A stretch of 64,000 nucleotides of DNA from Rhodocytophaga aerolata (lineage in GTDB: Bacteria > Bacteroidota > Bacteroidia > Cytophagales > 172606-1). The stretch is taken from positions 186,001 through 250,000 of the forward strand of contig NZ_JAUKPO010000004.1 of NCBI RefSeq assembly GCF_030503435.1, in the 5' to 3' direction. Positions 38,044 through 47,748 of the stretch are shown here, piece by piece. The number at the start of each line of letters is the position of its first letter. The first letter of the stretch is position 1. The notes beneath the pieces are model-generated. The model was not told where the DNA came from, made no database searches, and was given only the letters and a program-made list of their open reading frames with translations. A program made the translations under genes and the position numbers.

Positions 38044-39195
38044 TTAGATTTTAACAAATATTTTTTGCCGGTATAAAATATATAAAAATACCCATACCAA
38101 TGCCAGGGCACCCAGGGCTTCAAAAACTTTGTGCCAGGGCTCAGGCAATGGCGCATAGAGACCAGCAAACAACAGGTTGGACGTATGGTAGAAGTCAATA
38201 AAGCGGTAAGCCAGATAGATAGTCAGGGAGTTCATCCCAATAACTTTAAAAAAGAATGTCCACTTTTGGAACTTCCAGACATCAATTACTACATAAAATA
38301 CGGCTAAGAAAGTAAAGGCCATTCCACCGGTGAGCAGAATAAAAGAGCTGCTCCAAAGATGTTTATTAATGGGAAAGTGCAAGCTCCATACTAAGCCCAT
38401 ACCCATACTTACAAAGCCAGCTCCCAGCAAGTACGCTACTTTCTTTCGATCAGGGAGTTCAGTCCGTAATACATCCCCGGCTATAGTTCCCAACACAGTA
38501 AGGCAAAGAGCCGGAAACTGTGTTAATAAGCCAAGCTCATCGTAGGTTTTTTGTAATAAGCGGCCTGGCAAAAAATTACGGTCTATCCAGCCTACTAGAT
38601 TTCCCTCAAACGAAAGATTGCCTGCTCCATACCCAGGTACTGGAAGGAGATAGAGTGCAGCATAGTAGAGTAACAAAAGAGCTGCTACCCACCATAGCCG
38701 TTTTACCCAGGAGAAGTTCAAATAGAGCAATGTAGCAACAAAACAAGCAATCCCGATGCGCCCAAGCACACTGCCTAACCGGATCTGGGAGGGTTCAAAA
38801 AACGGTACCGGGGCATTTTTATCTAAAATTCCCAGAGCAATCAGAATAAGCATCCGTACAAAAACCTTGCGGTACAAATCAGCTTTACTCAATCCGGCTG
38901 CCAGTCCTTTGTTTAACGAAAAAGGAAGCGATACACCAGCAATAAAGAGAAAAAGCGGAAATATAAAATCATAAAAAGTAAAGCCATTCCAGGCAGGATG
39001 CGCCAGCTGCCTGGCTATCCAATCTATCCAGGGTAAACCGGTTTTATTCTCCAGCAAAACCAGAAAGGTGCCCCCACCAGAAATAAACAGCATATCAAAT
39101 CCCCGGAGGGTGTCAATGGACAGAAGCCGCCCGGATTTTGTTGAAATCACCGGCGATACAGGTGTTTTTTCTAAGGTGTACATAGGCAGGTGCAT
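38044..39195 (-). CDS. NagX/DUF5009-like membrane acyltransferase
   Basis: The 383-residue protein has about 10 membrane helices. Its N-terminus, LLSIDTLRGFDMLFI, and the FPLFLFIAGVSLPFSL segment match the heparan-alpha-glucosaminide N-acetyltransferase/NagX family. Such proteins move acetyl groups from cytoplasmic acetyl-CoA to amino sugars on the outside face of the membrane, or act as sugar transporters linked to amino-sugar use. It is upstream of the PHP-type gene, with 24 bp between them, so they probably share a transcript. Confidence 0.88.
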   Translation of the reverse strand: MHLPMYTLEKTPVSPVISTKSGRLLSIDTLRGFDMLFISGGGTFLVLLENKTGLPWIDWIARQLAHPAWNGFTFYDFIFPLFLFIAGVSLPFSLNKGLAAGLSKADLYRKVFVRMLILIALGILDKNAPVPFFEPSQIRLGSVLGRIGIACFVATLLYLNFSWVKRLWWVAALLLLYYAALYLLPVPGYGAGNLSFEGNLVGWIDRNFLPGRLLQKTYDELGLLTQFPALCLTVLGTIAGDVLRTELPDRKKVAYLLGAGFVSMGMGLVWSLHFPINKHLWSSSFILLTGGMAFTFLAVFYVVIDVWKFQKWTFFFKVIGMNSLTIYLAYRFIDFYHTSNLLFAGLYAPLPEPWHKVFEALGALALVWVFLYILYRQKIFVKI

Positions 39196-39310
39196 TAGTG
39201 GCTGTCTCCAGACAAGTTACAGTTTATGCAGGTAAGCTGCTACAGTTTTCAATAAAAATATAGCAAACACCTATTGCCCTTCCGATACATAAAGGCTAGC
39301 AGGCTGGCGT

Positions 39311-39841
39311 TCATTTCAGCTTGATTAATTGCTGAATCTCTTTCCATACATAGCGGCAAATAGGCGCTTTGCCTCCACCAGGGCATTCTTCTATTATTTC
39401 TTCCTGATTTACGCCACCTATCTTTTCATAAAAACCTCTGGCCTGTGTATTTTGGGTATATACCCACAAGTATAAACCAGAATCCCCGTACGTTGAGTAC
39501 ACCCACTTTGCTGCTTGTTGAATTAATTGAGTGCCTATCCCCTGCCCTTTCTGTGGAAATAACACATGCAGATTGTCTACCAAGGCTCCCCACACCGGGT
39601 CTGCATGGGCATATACACAAACAAAACCAATGGCCTTGCCTTCTGCCTCTGCTAGCACCACATGTTGTGTTTCTTTGGGTTGTTCTAGGCGGCTTTGCCA
39701 GAGTTCCAGTCTGTTTTGTTGCACATGGTTATCCAGAAACTCGTCCAGTAAAATGCCCCGGTAATGCAGTTGCCAGCTTAAGGCATGTAAAGCAGCAATG
39801 TTTTCTGCATCCTGGGTAGTAGCTTTTCTAAAGTAGATCAT
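39311..39841 (-). CDS. GNAT-family N-acetyltransferase
   Basis: The ATG at 39841 (176 residues) is preferred because the GNAT domain begins right there (MIYFRKATTQDAENIAALHA); upstream in-frame codons look non-coding. The acetyl-CoA-binding block LHVLFPQKGQGIGTQLI and the C-terminal ARGFYEKIGG are clear. It transfers an acetyl group to an unknown amine substrate in the cytoplasm. Confidence 0.88.
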   Translation of the reverse strand: MIYFRKATTQDAENIAALHALSWQLHYRGILLDEFLDNHVQQNRLELWQSRLEQPKETQHVVLAEAEGKAIGFVCVYAHADPVWGALVDNLHVLFPQKGQGIGTQLIQQAAKWVYSTYGDSGLYLWVYTQNTQARGFYEKIGGVNQEEIIEECPGGGKAPICRYVWKEIQQLIKLK

Positions 39842-39949
39842 ATAAGCATAAAAAATGTTTATACCTCCTAAGAAAGGGCTTTTGGGTAATAATTCATACC
39901 ATCGCGGCAGAATTTTGTCAGGAACGTGTATGGCATGATGGAGAAACAC

Positions 39950-40314
39950 CTAGGGAGTTGCATTTGGAATATTTACCGTAATCTGAGTCATTTGCCCGTA
40001 TACGCTATTCTTCCCTTCATTCTTTCTACCGTTTGTTTAACTATATATAATCCTAATCCTGATCCGTCGGTATTTTCGGTGGCCCAGTAAAACATTTCAA
40101 ATACCCTGGATTTGTGATCATCTTTTATACCAATGCCGTTGTCGGTAAAAATAATTTCTGTGTTGTGAGGTGTTTTATGAAGAGTAATAGGCAAATAATG
40201 TTTGTCTGTATACGGATTCTGGTATTTAATAGCATTTGAAAGGATATTGTTGAACAGGATCTGTAAGCGGAACCAATCTCCAAAAAACGCTATTTCTTCA
40301 ATGTTGATAGCTTG
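39950..40314 (-). pseudogene. Histidine-kinase ATPase-domain remnant
   Basis: From an in-frame TAA at 40315 the sequence reads an HATPase domain: N-box LFNNILSNAIKY, G1 box FTDNGIGI, and G2 box DGSGLGLYIVKQTVERMKGR. The frame breaks near 39990; one frame stops after IAYTGK, but another continues as GQMTQITVNIPNATP to a stop at 39950, the usual kinase C-terminus. The whole sensor half and phospho-acceptor domain are absent. This is therefore a decayed histidine kinase with N-terminal loss and at least one frameshift. Confidence 0.75.
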
Positions 40315-40617
40315 TTAGTAAACGCACTAAAAACCCCTTACTGCTTAGCCATTTGTTAGAAAATTAAACTACCCATTCTCTCTTAGTTCATATAATAAAG
40401 TAATCCTGTAGGGTATTTACTTTCATACCTTTCTCTGATACACTAAAACCCTGCTGAATCCCGGATTGACAGCTTGATCTATGCTGTATCATACAAATAC
40501 GTGAATAGCTGAGGAAAACTATTTAAAAATGCAGGTAAAATTGTAAATTAGCCCCTTTCGTTCACGAAACTGAACAAACCCTCTATAATTTACTTTTGTA
40601 TAAATTTTTGCCATTGC
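40315..40617. other. Intergenic region upstream of the multi-PAS kinase
   Basis: This 303-bp AT-rich stretch holds no gene. It starts where the kinase remnant loses its frame and ends with the promoter-like element at 40591. Confidence 0.4.
40591..40598 (+). promoter_or_regulatory. Candidate Bacteroidota -7 element
   Basis: TACTTTTG fits TAnnTTTG and lies 20 nt before the kinase ATG. No matching -33 TTG was found at the right spacing, so support is partial. Confidence 0.35.
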
Positions 40618-43218
40618 ATGAATATTCCCACCCCCGAGATGCTGAAGGTATTGGAAACTGTACCTGATTTATATTTAATATTCTCTCCTGATTTTATTAT
40701 CCTAAATGCCAGCAATGCTTACTTAGAGGCGACGCTGACGCAACGTAGCCAGCTTATTGGGCGGCATGTATTCGAGGTGTTTCCTGAAAATTTACATACT
40801 TCCACTCCTCTGGCTCCTAATCTGAGCGCTTCCGTTGAGCAAGCCCTGGCTACAAAAAAGCCTCATACAATGGCTGTTCAGCCTTACGATATACCGCATC
40901 CCACACAGGCAGGGGTATTTCTGGAACGTTACTGGTCTGTTGTAAATACCCCAGTGCTGGACGAAACAGGAGAAGTGGCCTACATCATTCAAAAAGTAAA
41001 AGATGTAACAGAAAGCGTAATCATACAAAAGCAATTGACTGATAGCCAGGAAAGAGAAAAAACAGCCATGGCTAAAATACAATCTCAGAATGAGTGGCTG
41101 GAGCGGTTATTCATGCAGGCACCGGCAGCCATTTCCATGTTACATGGGCCAGACCTTGTCTATACCTTTATCAACCCAGCCTACCAGAAATTATTTCCCG
41201 GGCGCGAATTATTGGGAAAAGCCCTGTTCAAGGCATTGCCAGAGATAAAAGGACGGGAGATTGAAAAAATTCTTTGGAACGTAATGGCAACAGGAGAAAG
41301 CTATTTTGGAACAGAAGTCAGGGTAGATATTGCCCGCCATGCTGGAGGCCCTCTGGAAGAAATGTATTTTACCTTTATCTACCAGGCACAGCGGGATGAG
41401 CAAGGAAAGGTAGATGGCATCGTGTGTTTTGCTTTTGAAGTAACCGAACTGGTCAATTCCCGCAAGAAGGTAGAAGAGAACCGCAAACAAGGGCAGTTGC
41501 TTAACCGGGAGCTGACTTCTACCAATGCAGATCTGGCATTCACCAATGAAGAATTACGGTCGGCTAATGAAAAATTATCTACTGCCCAGGAAGAATTATT
41601 GCAAACCCACCAGCAGTTAGAACGATTGACTATTGAGCTGGAGGAGCGTGTGGTTCAGCGCACAAAAGAGGCAAACGAGGCACAGGAGCTTGCACAAGCC
41701 CAGAAAGACCGCTTAGAACAGTTTTTTATGCAGGCGCCGGCAGCCATTTGTGTTCTGGATGGCCCTCAAATGGTTTTTGAGTTAGTAAACCCCTATTTCA
41801 GCGAACTTTTTTCCGGACGTCCGCTTCTGGGCAAGCCAGTATTAGAGGCTGTGGCAGAAATTGAGCAGCAACCCATCTACCAGATTCTTAGAAAAACCTA
41901 TCAGTCTGGCGAAACCTATGATGGGAAGGAGGTTCATATTGCTTTTGCCAGAAAAGAAGGCGCACCCTTAGAAGACCGCTATTTTAATTTCATTTACAAA
42001 CCCCGCCTTAATTCCTCCGGCAAGGTGGATGGCATTATGATATTTGCGTTTGAAGTTACCCAACAAGTGGAGGCGCGCAAAGCCGTCGAAACCAATGCTT
42101 ACCAGCTTCGCCTCATCACAGATGCCCTTCCGGTGCTGATCGGCTATCTGGATAGAGAAGAAAAGTACCGCTTTGCCAACAAAGCCTATACCGCATGGTT
42201 CAATCAACAGCCGGAAGAATTACTGGGCCGGCCAGTGCGGGAGGTTGTGGGAGATAAAGCGTATATGGGTGTTAAAACCTACATTGACCGGGCTTTGGCC
42301 GGGGAACGATTGGATTTTGAGGCCCGTATGCCCTACCGGGATAATTTTGTAAAGCACATTCATACAAGTTATGTACCCGATATACGCGAAGGAGAAGTGG
42401 TGGGCTTTTTCACCCTTGTTGCCGACATTACGGAATCCGTAGAAAATATGCTCCGGATCGAACAACGGGAAATAGAAGCCCAAGCTCTGGCAGAAGAATT
42501 AGCGGAGGTGAATGCCCAGTTGCTTCGGATCAACTCCGATCTGGATACCTTTGTTTATACAGCCTCCCACGATTTAAAAGCACCTATTATTAATATTGAA
42601 GGCTTAATAAAAGCCCTGGTGCGCTACCTGTCTACAGAAACTTTGGGCAGAGAAAATGTACAGACTACTCTATCATTCATTCAACAGGCAATTGAACGGT
42701 TTAAACGTACCATTGCTAGCCTGACAGAAGTTGTAAAGCTACAGAAGGAAAGCAGCCAGTTGCCTACCAGGGTAAATCTGCAACAAATCATTTCTGAAAT
42801 ACAACTGGACCTTGCCCCCCAGATTTTGGAAGCACAAGCCAGTATTGAGGTACATGTGGATGCTTGCCCGGAAATAGAATTTGCAGAAAAAAACCTGCGG
42901 AGCATTGTGTATAACCTGCTTTCCAATGCCATTAAGTACCGGTCACCCGAGCGCACACCACATATCCATATCTATTGCCAGCCCACCGAACACTATTACC
43001 TGTTGACGGTAACAGACAATGGATTGGGTATGAACCTTTCAGCCGATCAACCGCTTTTTTCCATGTTCAAACGTTTCCACAACCATGTAGAAGGGTCGGG
43101 CATTGGTTTATATATGGTTAAGCGGATTGTGGAAAATGCCGGCGGAAAAGTAGACGTAGAAAGCAAAATAGATGAGGGATCTACATTCAAAATCTATTTT
43201 AAGCGGCCGTTTCCCTAA
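40618..43218 (+). CDS. Multi-PAS sensor histidine kinase, soluble
   Basis: The 866-residue protein has no membrane segment, so it senses a cytoplasmic signal. It has an N-terminal PAS domain, then two closely similar PAS blocks that both start LF/FFMQAPAAI (about residues 160-280 and 367-485), separated by a coiled coil (residues about 285-365), and a fourth PAS at about 495-615. The kinase core has TASHDLKAPI with the phospho-His near residue 650, N-box VYNLLSNAIKY, and G2 box EGSGIGLYMVKRIVENAGG. There is no receiver domain. The response regulator gene 72 bp downstream already has its own kinase, so cross-talk is possible. Confidence 0.92.
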   Translation: MNIPTPEMLKVLETVPDLYLIFSPDFIILNASNAYLEATLTQRSQLIGRHVFEVFPENLHTSTPLAPNLSASVEQALATKKPHTMAVQPYDIPHPTQAGVFLERYWSVVNTPVLDETGEVAYIIQKVKDVTESVIIQKQLTDSQEREKTAMAKIQSQNEWLERLFMQAPAAISMLHGPDLVYTFINPAYQKLFPGRELLGKALFKALPEIKGREIEKILWNVMATGESYFGTEVRVDIARHAGGPLEEMYFTFIYQAQRDEQGKVDGIVCFAFEVTELVNSRKKVEENRKQGQLLNRELTSTNADLAFTNEELRSANEKLSTAQEELLQTHQQLERLTIELEERVVQRTKEANEAQELAQAQKDRLEQFFMQAPAAICVLDGPQMVFELVNPYFSELFSGRPLLGKPVLEAVAEIEQQPIYQILRKTYQSGETYDGKEVHIAFARKEGAPLEDRYFNFIYKPRLNSSGKVDGIMIFAFEVTQQVEARKAVETNAYQLRLITDALPVLIGYLDREEKYRFANKAYTAWFNQQPEELLGRPVREVVGDKAYMGVKTYIDRALAGERLDFEARMPYRDNFVKHIHTSYVPDIREGEVVGFFTLVADITESVENMLRIEQREIEAQALAEELAEVNAQLLRINSDLDTFVYTASHDLKAPIINIEGLIKALVRYLSTETLGRENVQTTLSFIQQAIERFKRTIASLTEVVKLQKESSQLPTRVNLQQIISEIQLDLAPQILEAQASIEVHVDACPEIEFAEKNLRSIVYNLLSNAIKYRSPERTPHIHIYCQPTEHYYLLTVTDNGLGMNLSADQPLFSMFKRFHNHVEGSGIGLYMVKRIVENAGGKVDVESKIDEGSTFKIYFKRPFP

Positions 43219-43250
43219 TGCACACAGGCCTTATTCTACCTGAAAACATC

Positions 43251-43267
43251 CTCAAAATTGCTTCAAA
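43251..43267 (+). promoter_or_regulatory. Direct repeat, candidate response-regulator site
   Basis: CTCAAA and TTCAAA start 11 bp apart (43251 and 43262), each followed by an ATT, 24 bp before the response-regulator ATG. The same arrangement recurs at 45247 before the receptor gene. OmpR-type regulators bind direct repeats at about this spacing. Confidence 0.45.
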
Positions 43268-43290
43268 ATTAACCTCTACCTTTAAGTCCT

Positions 43291-43977
43291 ATGAAAGTGC
43301 TGGTTATAGAAGACAATAAAACAATAGCCCATACGATTCAGGAATATCTCTCGGGGGAAGGATATATTTGCGAAGTAGGGTTTACCTATTTTGAGGCGGA
43401 AAACAAACTCATCTCCTTTCCCTACGACTGTGTGGTGTTAGACATTATGCTGCCCGATGGCAATGGCTTAGATATTCTGCGCTTTATCCGGGCCGAGAAA
43501 ATTGAAACCAGTGTGTTAATTATTTCCGCCAAAAATGCCCTGGACGACAAAATTACCGGGCTGGATCTTGGTGCAGATGATTACCTGACCAAACCCTTTC
43601 ATTTGCCAGAGTTGCATGCACGGCTCAAAGCCATTTACCGGCGGAAAAACCTTAAAGGTGATACCTCTATCACTTATCAGGAAATAAGCATTAACACAGA
43701 TACCTTAGAGGTGCTGGTAAACGGCTCTCTGCTGGACCTGACAAAAAAAGAATATGACTTATTGCTGTATTTCCTGATCAACAAGAACCGGGTGCTTACC
43801 AGGCAGTCGATTGCCGAACATTTATGGGGAGATTATACCGACAACCTGGCCAACTTCGACTTTGTGTACCAGCATGTAAAAAATCTGCGAAAAAAAATAA
43901 GTGCTGCCGGTGGAAAAGAATACATTGGTACAGTCTACGGGCTGGGGTATAAATTCGACACCAGTATTGCTACCTGA
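43291..43977 (+). CDS. OmpR-family response regulator
   Basis: The 228-residue protein has a receiver domain with phospho-acceptor Asp in VVLDIMLPDGNG (about residue 51) and the invariant Lys in DDYLTKPF (about residue 101). A C-terminal winged-helix domain follows, with LLDLTKKEYDLLLYFLINKN and YIGTVYGLGYKF. It is separated from its kinase gene by 3 bp, so the pair is co-transcribed. A repeated upstream motif suggests it regulates itself and the receptor gene downstream. Confidence 0.95.
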   Translation: MKVLVIEDNKTIAHTIQEYLSGEGYICEVGFTYFEAENKLISFPYDCVVLDIMLPDGNGLDILRFIRAEKIETSVLIISAKNALDDKITGLDLGADDYLTKPFHLPELHARLKAIYRRKNLKGDTSITYQEISINTDTLEVLVNGSLLDLTKKEYDLLLYFLINKNRVLTRQSIAEHLWGDYTDNLANFDFVYQHVKNLRKKISAAGGKEYIGTVYGLGYKFDTSIAT

Positions 43978-43980
43978 TCC

Positions 43981-45243
43981 ATGAAATTAATTAACCAGTT
44001 TACGTTATGGTATCTATGTATTTCAGCCATTGTGCTACTGGCTGGCGGAATGATTGTGTTTTACAGTGTACAGCGGGAAATCATTGATGAAGAAGGCCGC
44101 CGCCTGAAAGACACTGTAAAGCTGATTGCCGGCTTGCTGGAAAAAGGCACAGAGATAGACGACATTGCCGGCCACCAGGTAATAATCCGGGAATTAGACC
44201 CAGCTGCTGCAGAAATACCCGTTCAAATTAAAGATACCCTTGCCTGGTTTGAACCTCATCAGCACTTTGAACGGGAACTGCGGGCATCGGCCTCCTACAA
44301 AATTAAAGACAAACATTATTTTATTGCCGCCTCCAACCTGGTAGCTGAATCCGACGAGATTCTGGATGGCGTGCTGCAGTCTATTGGTTGGATATTCGGG
44401 TTACTGCTGCTGGTGGTTGCCCTTTCTGGCCGCCTACTTTCCAAGGCTATCTTAACCCCTTTTCAGCATACTCTTTCAGCCATTCAAGCTTTTCATCTCA
44501 AACAAAAAGATCCTATACCGTTCACCACTACCCGTACAGATGAATTTAAAACCCTGAATACCTTTCTTGGAAAAATGACCACCAAAGCCCTGGAAGATTA
44601 CCGGTCTCTTAAAGAATTTACAGAAAACGCTTCTCATGAGTTGCAAACGCCATTAGCCATTATGCGTGGAAAGCTGGAACTGCTACTCAACTCCCCCATT
44701 ACCGATACGCAGGCACAACTTCTGGCAGATGCCCACCAGGCCGTTGACAAACTTTCACAGGTAAATAAATCCCTCACCTTGCTTGCCCGGCTGGAAAACC
44801 AGGAATTTGAAAGTTCTCAGGTAATAGACGTTAGCCAGCTAACCCTGGATACCCTCTCTACCTTCGCTGAGTTGATGGAGATGAAAAACCTGACCCTGAA
44901 AACTAAAATTGAAGCAGATGTATTTGTTCAACTCCATGCCGTACTGGCTTCTATCCTGCTCAACAACCTGATTAGTAATGCCATCAGGCACAACTCTACA
45001 GATGGATTCATTTATGTTACCCTTACCCCTGCTACCTTAATAATACAGAATACCGGAAATCCTCCGCAGTTGCCCACCCACCAGCTGTTTGAAAGGTTTA
45101 AAAAGAGTAACCAGAGCAACGATTCTATTGGCCTTGGGCTGGCTATCGTAAAGCAGATCTGTGACGTAAGCCGATTTCAGATTAAATATGTATATGCCGA
45201 AGAGTTACATACAGTAGAGCTAAATTTTAGCACAAAGCGGTAA
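43981..45243 (+). CDS. Sensor histidine kinase, partner of the OmpR-type regulator
   Basis: The 420-residue protein has two membrane helices (about residues 8-30 and 135-155) around a periplasmic domain of about 100 residues with no recognised fold. The HisKA domain has ASHELQTPLAIMRGK with the phospho-His in its phosphatase-type HELQT motif. The ATPase domain shows N-box LLNNLISNAIRHN and G2 box DSIGLGLAIVKQICD. It follows the regulator gene by 3 bp and precedes the receptor gene by 60 bp; this set probably senses a ligand of the receptor. Confidence 0.93.
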   Translation: MKLINQFTLWYLCISAIVLLAGGMIVFYSVQREIIDEEGRRLKDTVKLIAGLLEKGTEIDDIAGHQVIIRELDPAAAEIPVQIKDTLAWFEPHQHFERELRASASYKIKDKHYFIAASNLVAESDEILDGVLQSIGWIFGLLLLVVALSGRLLSKAILTPFQHTLSAIQAFHLKQKDPIPFTTTRTDEFKTLNTFLGKMTTKALEDYRSLKEFTENASHELQTPLAIMRGKLELLLNSPITDTQAQLLADAHQAVDKLSQVNKSLTLLARLENQEFESSQVIDVSQLTLDTLSTFAELMEMKNLTLKTKIEADVFVQLHAVLASILLNNLISNAIRHNSTDGFIYVTLTPATLIIQNTGNPPQLPTHQLFERFKKSNQSNDSIGLGLAIVKQICDVSRFQIKYVYAEELHTVELNFSTKR

Positions 45244-45246
45244 AAC

Positions 45247-45263
45247 TTCAAATTCTCTTCAAA
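45247..45263 (+). promoter_or_regulatory. Direct repeat upstream of the outer-membrane receptor
   Basis: Two TTCAAATT copies start 11 bp apart (45247 and 45258), 40 bp before the receptor ATG. They match the site at 43251 and are the best candidate target of the adjacent response regulator. Confidence 0.45.
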
Positions 45264-45303
45264 TTGTTAAACCAAATTTGTTGAGAACAGTTATTGAAAG
45301 AAC

Positions 45304-47748
45304 ATGCCGCACCCAGCTATAAAATCATTATCTATCATCGTTTTACTACTAATTTTTAGTAGTACTACCCTTGTATCAGCACAAACTAATACAACAGCCT
45401 TTTCTATTACCGGCACCCTACGGGATGAGCAAAAAGCACCGGTGCCTTTTGCCAATGTGGTACTCTTTCAGCAAAGTGATTCGGTTCAGGTTACTGGGGC
45501 CGTATCCGATGAGGCTGGCAAGTTTTCAATTAAGGCAAAACCAGGCAATTATTTTATCCGGGTATCTGTGCTTTCGTATGCCGACAAAAAAATTCCCAGA
45601 GTGGTGGTTGCCAATCAAGATGTTTCTTTAGGCACTGTTTCCATGAAATCCAGTGCAGAGCAACTGGATGAAGTGGTGATAAAAGGGCAAAAAAGCCAGA
45701 TGGAAATGCAGCTGGATAAACGTGTATTTAATATTGCCCAGGACCTGAGTAATATTGGTGGGAATGCCGCCGAAATTCTGGATAATGTGCCTTCGGTAGC
45801 TGTGGATGTGGAAGGAAATGTAAGCCTGCGGGGCAGCCAGAATGTACGCATTCTCATAGATGGCAAGCCCTCTGGCCTGGCAGGTATCAGTAGCCCGGAT
45901 GCCTTGCGCCAATTGCAAGGTAATCTGATTGAACGGATAGAAGTAATTACCAACCCATCGTCCAGATACGAAGCCGAAGGGGAAGTAGGCATTATCAATA
46001 TTGTGCTGAAAAAGAATGTAAACCAGGGAGTAAATGGCTCTTTCACGTTAAATGCAGGGCACCCGGCCAATTATGGGGGTTCTTTTGACTTGAACTACCG
46101 CAAGAATAAGATAAATCTATTTGCAGGCTATGCGGTTAACTACCGGGCAACTCCTGGCAGAGGTTCTTCCTTTCAACAATTCTGGGGTACCACGGAACTA
46201 GGCCTGGATACCACCTTTTCTTATGCTGAAATTAATAAGCGGACCAGGGGAGGCATTTCGCATAATGTCCGCTTTGGAATGGATTATTACCTCAATGACC
46301 TGAATATTATTACCGGATCGGTGCTCTACCGCCGTTCGGATGGCCGCAATTCCGGCAGGTATCAGTTCGATGATTTTGACGGCAATGGAAACCTATTTCA
46401 AACGGTTTTACGCCGGGAGGAGGAACGTGAACCTGAAAATAACATTGAACTTTCCCTAGGCTACCGCAAAGAGTTTGCACAAAAAGGCCGCTCCCTTACA
46501 GCTGATTTTAAATGGATAGAAACCGACGAAACGGAACTTGCCGATTATGAAGAACAACGCCCGGAAGCACTCATTATTCAGCGCGCAAGCAATACCGAAG
46601 ACGAACGCAACGTCATATTCCAGCTGGATTATGTGCATCCCTTCGGAGCAAAAGGCAAATGGGAAGCCGGGTTGCGTAGTGGGAACCGCCGGTTACAAAA
46701 CGACTTTTTAGCCGAGCAACAAAACGAAGACGGAAACTTTGAGGTATATTCCGGACTCGACAATAATCTGATATATATGGAGAATATCCATGCAGCCTAT
46801 CTGATGGCTGGGAATAAGTTTGGTAAGTTTTCTTTGCAGGCCGGTTTGCGGGGCGAACTTTCGGATATTACCACGCAGCTGCCGGAGGAAAATATTACAA
46901 ACAACCGCCTATATTTTAACTTATTTCCAAGTGCCCATCTTTCCTATGAAATTAATAAAAACCGGTCTGTACAGCTGAGTTATAGTTACCGATTGAGCCG
47001 ACCCGGATTCCGGGACCTGCTTCCCTTTTCTGGCTTTGGCAACACCCGGTCGCTAATGGTGGGCAATCCTATGTTAAACCCAGAATATACGCATTCGATG
47101 GAGGGAGGATATTTGCTTAACTGGGAAAATGGTTCCATTCTTTCCAGCGCCTACTACCGCCACCGTACCGGCGTTATTCAGCGGATCAGCATTGTGGATT
47201 CGGTAGGTTTCAGACGGATGTATCCGATCAACCTGTCTACACAGGATGCCTTCGGTCTGGAATTTAATGTATCGTATACCTTGCAAAACTGGTGGAGGCT
47301 GAATGGAAATTTAAATATCTTCCGGTCTATTACCAATGGCGAGTATGAAGGACAATCTCTATATGCGGATACCTACACATGGAACTCCCGGGTAACCTCC
47401 AAAATGACATTCTTTAAACAATACGATTTTCAGGCCGGCATTAATTACCGGGCTCCCAGAAATATTCCACAAGGCAGAGAACTATCCACCTATTCTGTCG
47501 ACCTGGGCCTGACGCGTGATGTACTTAAAGGAAAAGGCACTCTTACCTTGAGTGTTCGTGATTTGCTTAATACACGCAAAAGACGGACAATTATTGATGA
47601 ACCAGACCAGTATTCTAATTCTGTATTTCAGTGGAATGCACGGCAGTTGTTACTTACCTTTAATTACCGCCTGAACCGGAACAAGGAAAACAAAAACCGC
47701 AATAACCAGGAAAACTCTGAAAACGGCCCGGATGATGGAGATTTTTAA
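45304..47748 (+). CDS. TonB-dependent outer-membrane receptor, beta-barrel family
   Basis: The 814-residue protein has a signal peptide cut after about LVSAQ (residue 27). A carboxypeptidase-regulatory-like domain follows (ITGTLRDEQKAPVPFANVVLF), then a plug domain (LDEVVIKGQKSQ, NVSLRGSQNVRILIDGKPS, ERIEVITNPSSRYEAEG) and a long barrel of the outer_membrane_beta-barrel type. It lacks the classic SusC pairing with SusD, since no SusD gene is adjacent. The two-component genes just upstream make it the probable regulated output, perhaps for metal, peptide or siderophore uptake. The transcript ends at a strong nested hairpin. Confidence 0.92.
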   Translation: MPHPAIKSLSIIVLLLIFSSTTLVSAQTNTTAFSITGTLRDEQKAPVPFANVVLFQQSDSVQVTGAVSDEAGKFSIKAKPGNYFIRVSVLSYADKKIPRVVVANQDVSLGTVSMKSSAEQLDEVVIKGQKSQMEMQLDKRVFNIAQDLSNIGGNAAEILDNVPSVAVDVEGNVSLRGSQNVRILIDGKPSGLAGISSPDALRQLQGNLIERIEVITNPSSRYEAEGEVGIINIVLKKNVNQGVNGSFTLNAGHPANYGGSFDLNYRKNKINLFAGYAVNYRATPGRGSSFQQFWGTTELGLDTTFSYAEINKRTRGGISHNVRFGMDYYLNDLNIITGSVLYRRSDGRNSGRYQFDDFDGNGNLFQTVLRREEEREPENNIELSLGYRKEFAQKGRSLTADFKWIETDETELADYEEQRPEALIIQRASNTEDERNVIFQLDYVHPFGAKGKWEAGLRSGNRRLQNDFLAEQQNEDGNFEVYSGLDNNLIYMENIHAAYLMAGNKFGKFSLQAGLRGELSDITTQLPEENITNNRLYFNLFPSAHLSYEINKNRSVQLSYSYRLSRPGFRDLLPFSGFGNTRSLMVGNPMLNPEYTHSMEGGYLLNWENGSILSSAYYRHRTGVIQRISIVDSVGFRRMYPINLSTQDAFGLEFNVSYTLQNWWRLNGNLNIFRSITNGEYEGQSLYADTYTWNSRVTSKMTFFKQYDFQAGINYRAPRNIPQGRELSTYSVDLGLTRDVLKGKGTLTLSVRDLLNTRKRRTIIDEPDQYSNSVFQWNARQLLLTFNYRLNRNKENKNRNNQENSENGPDDGDF

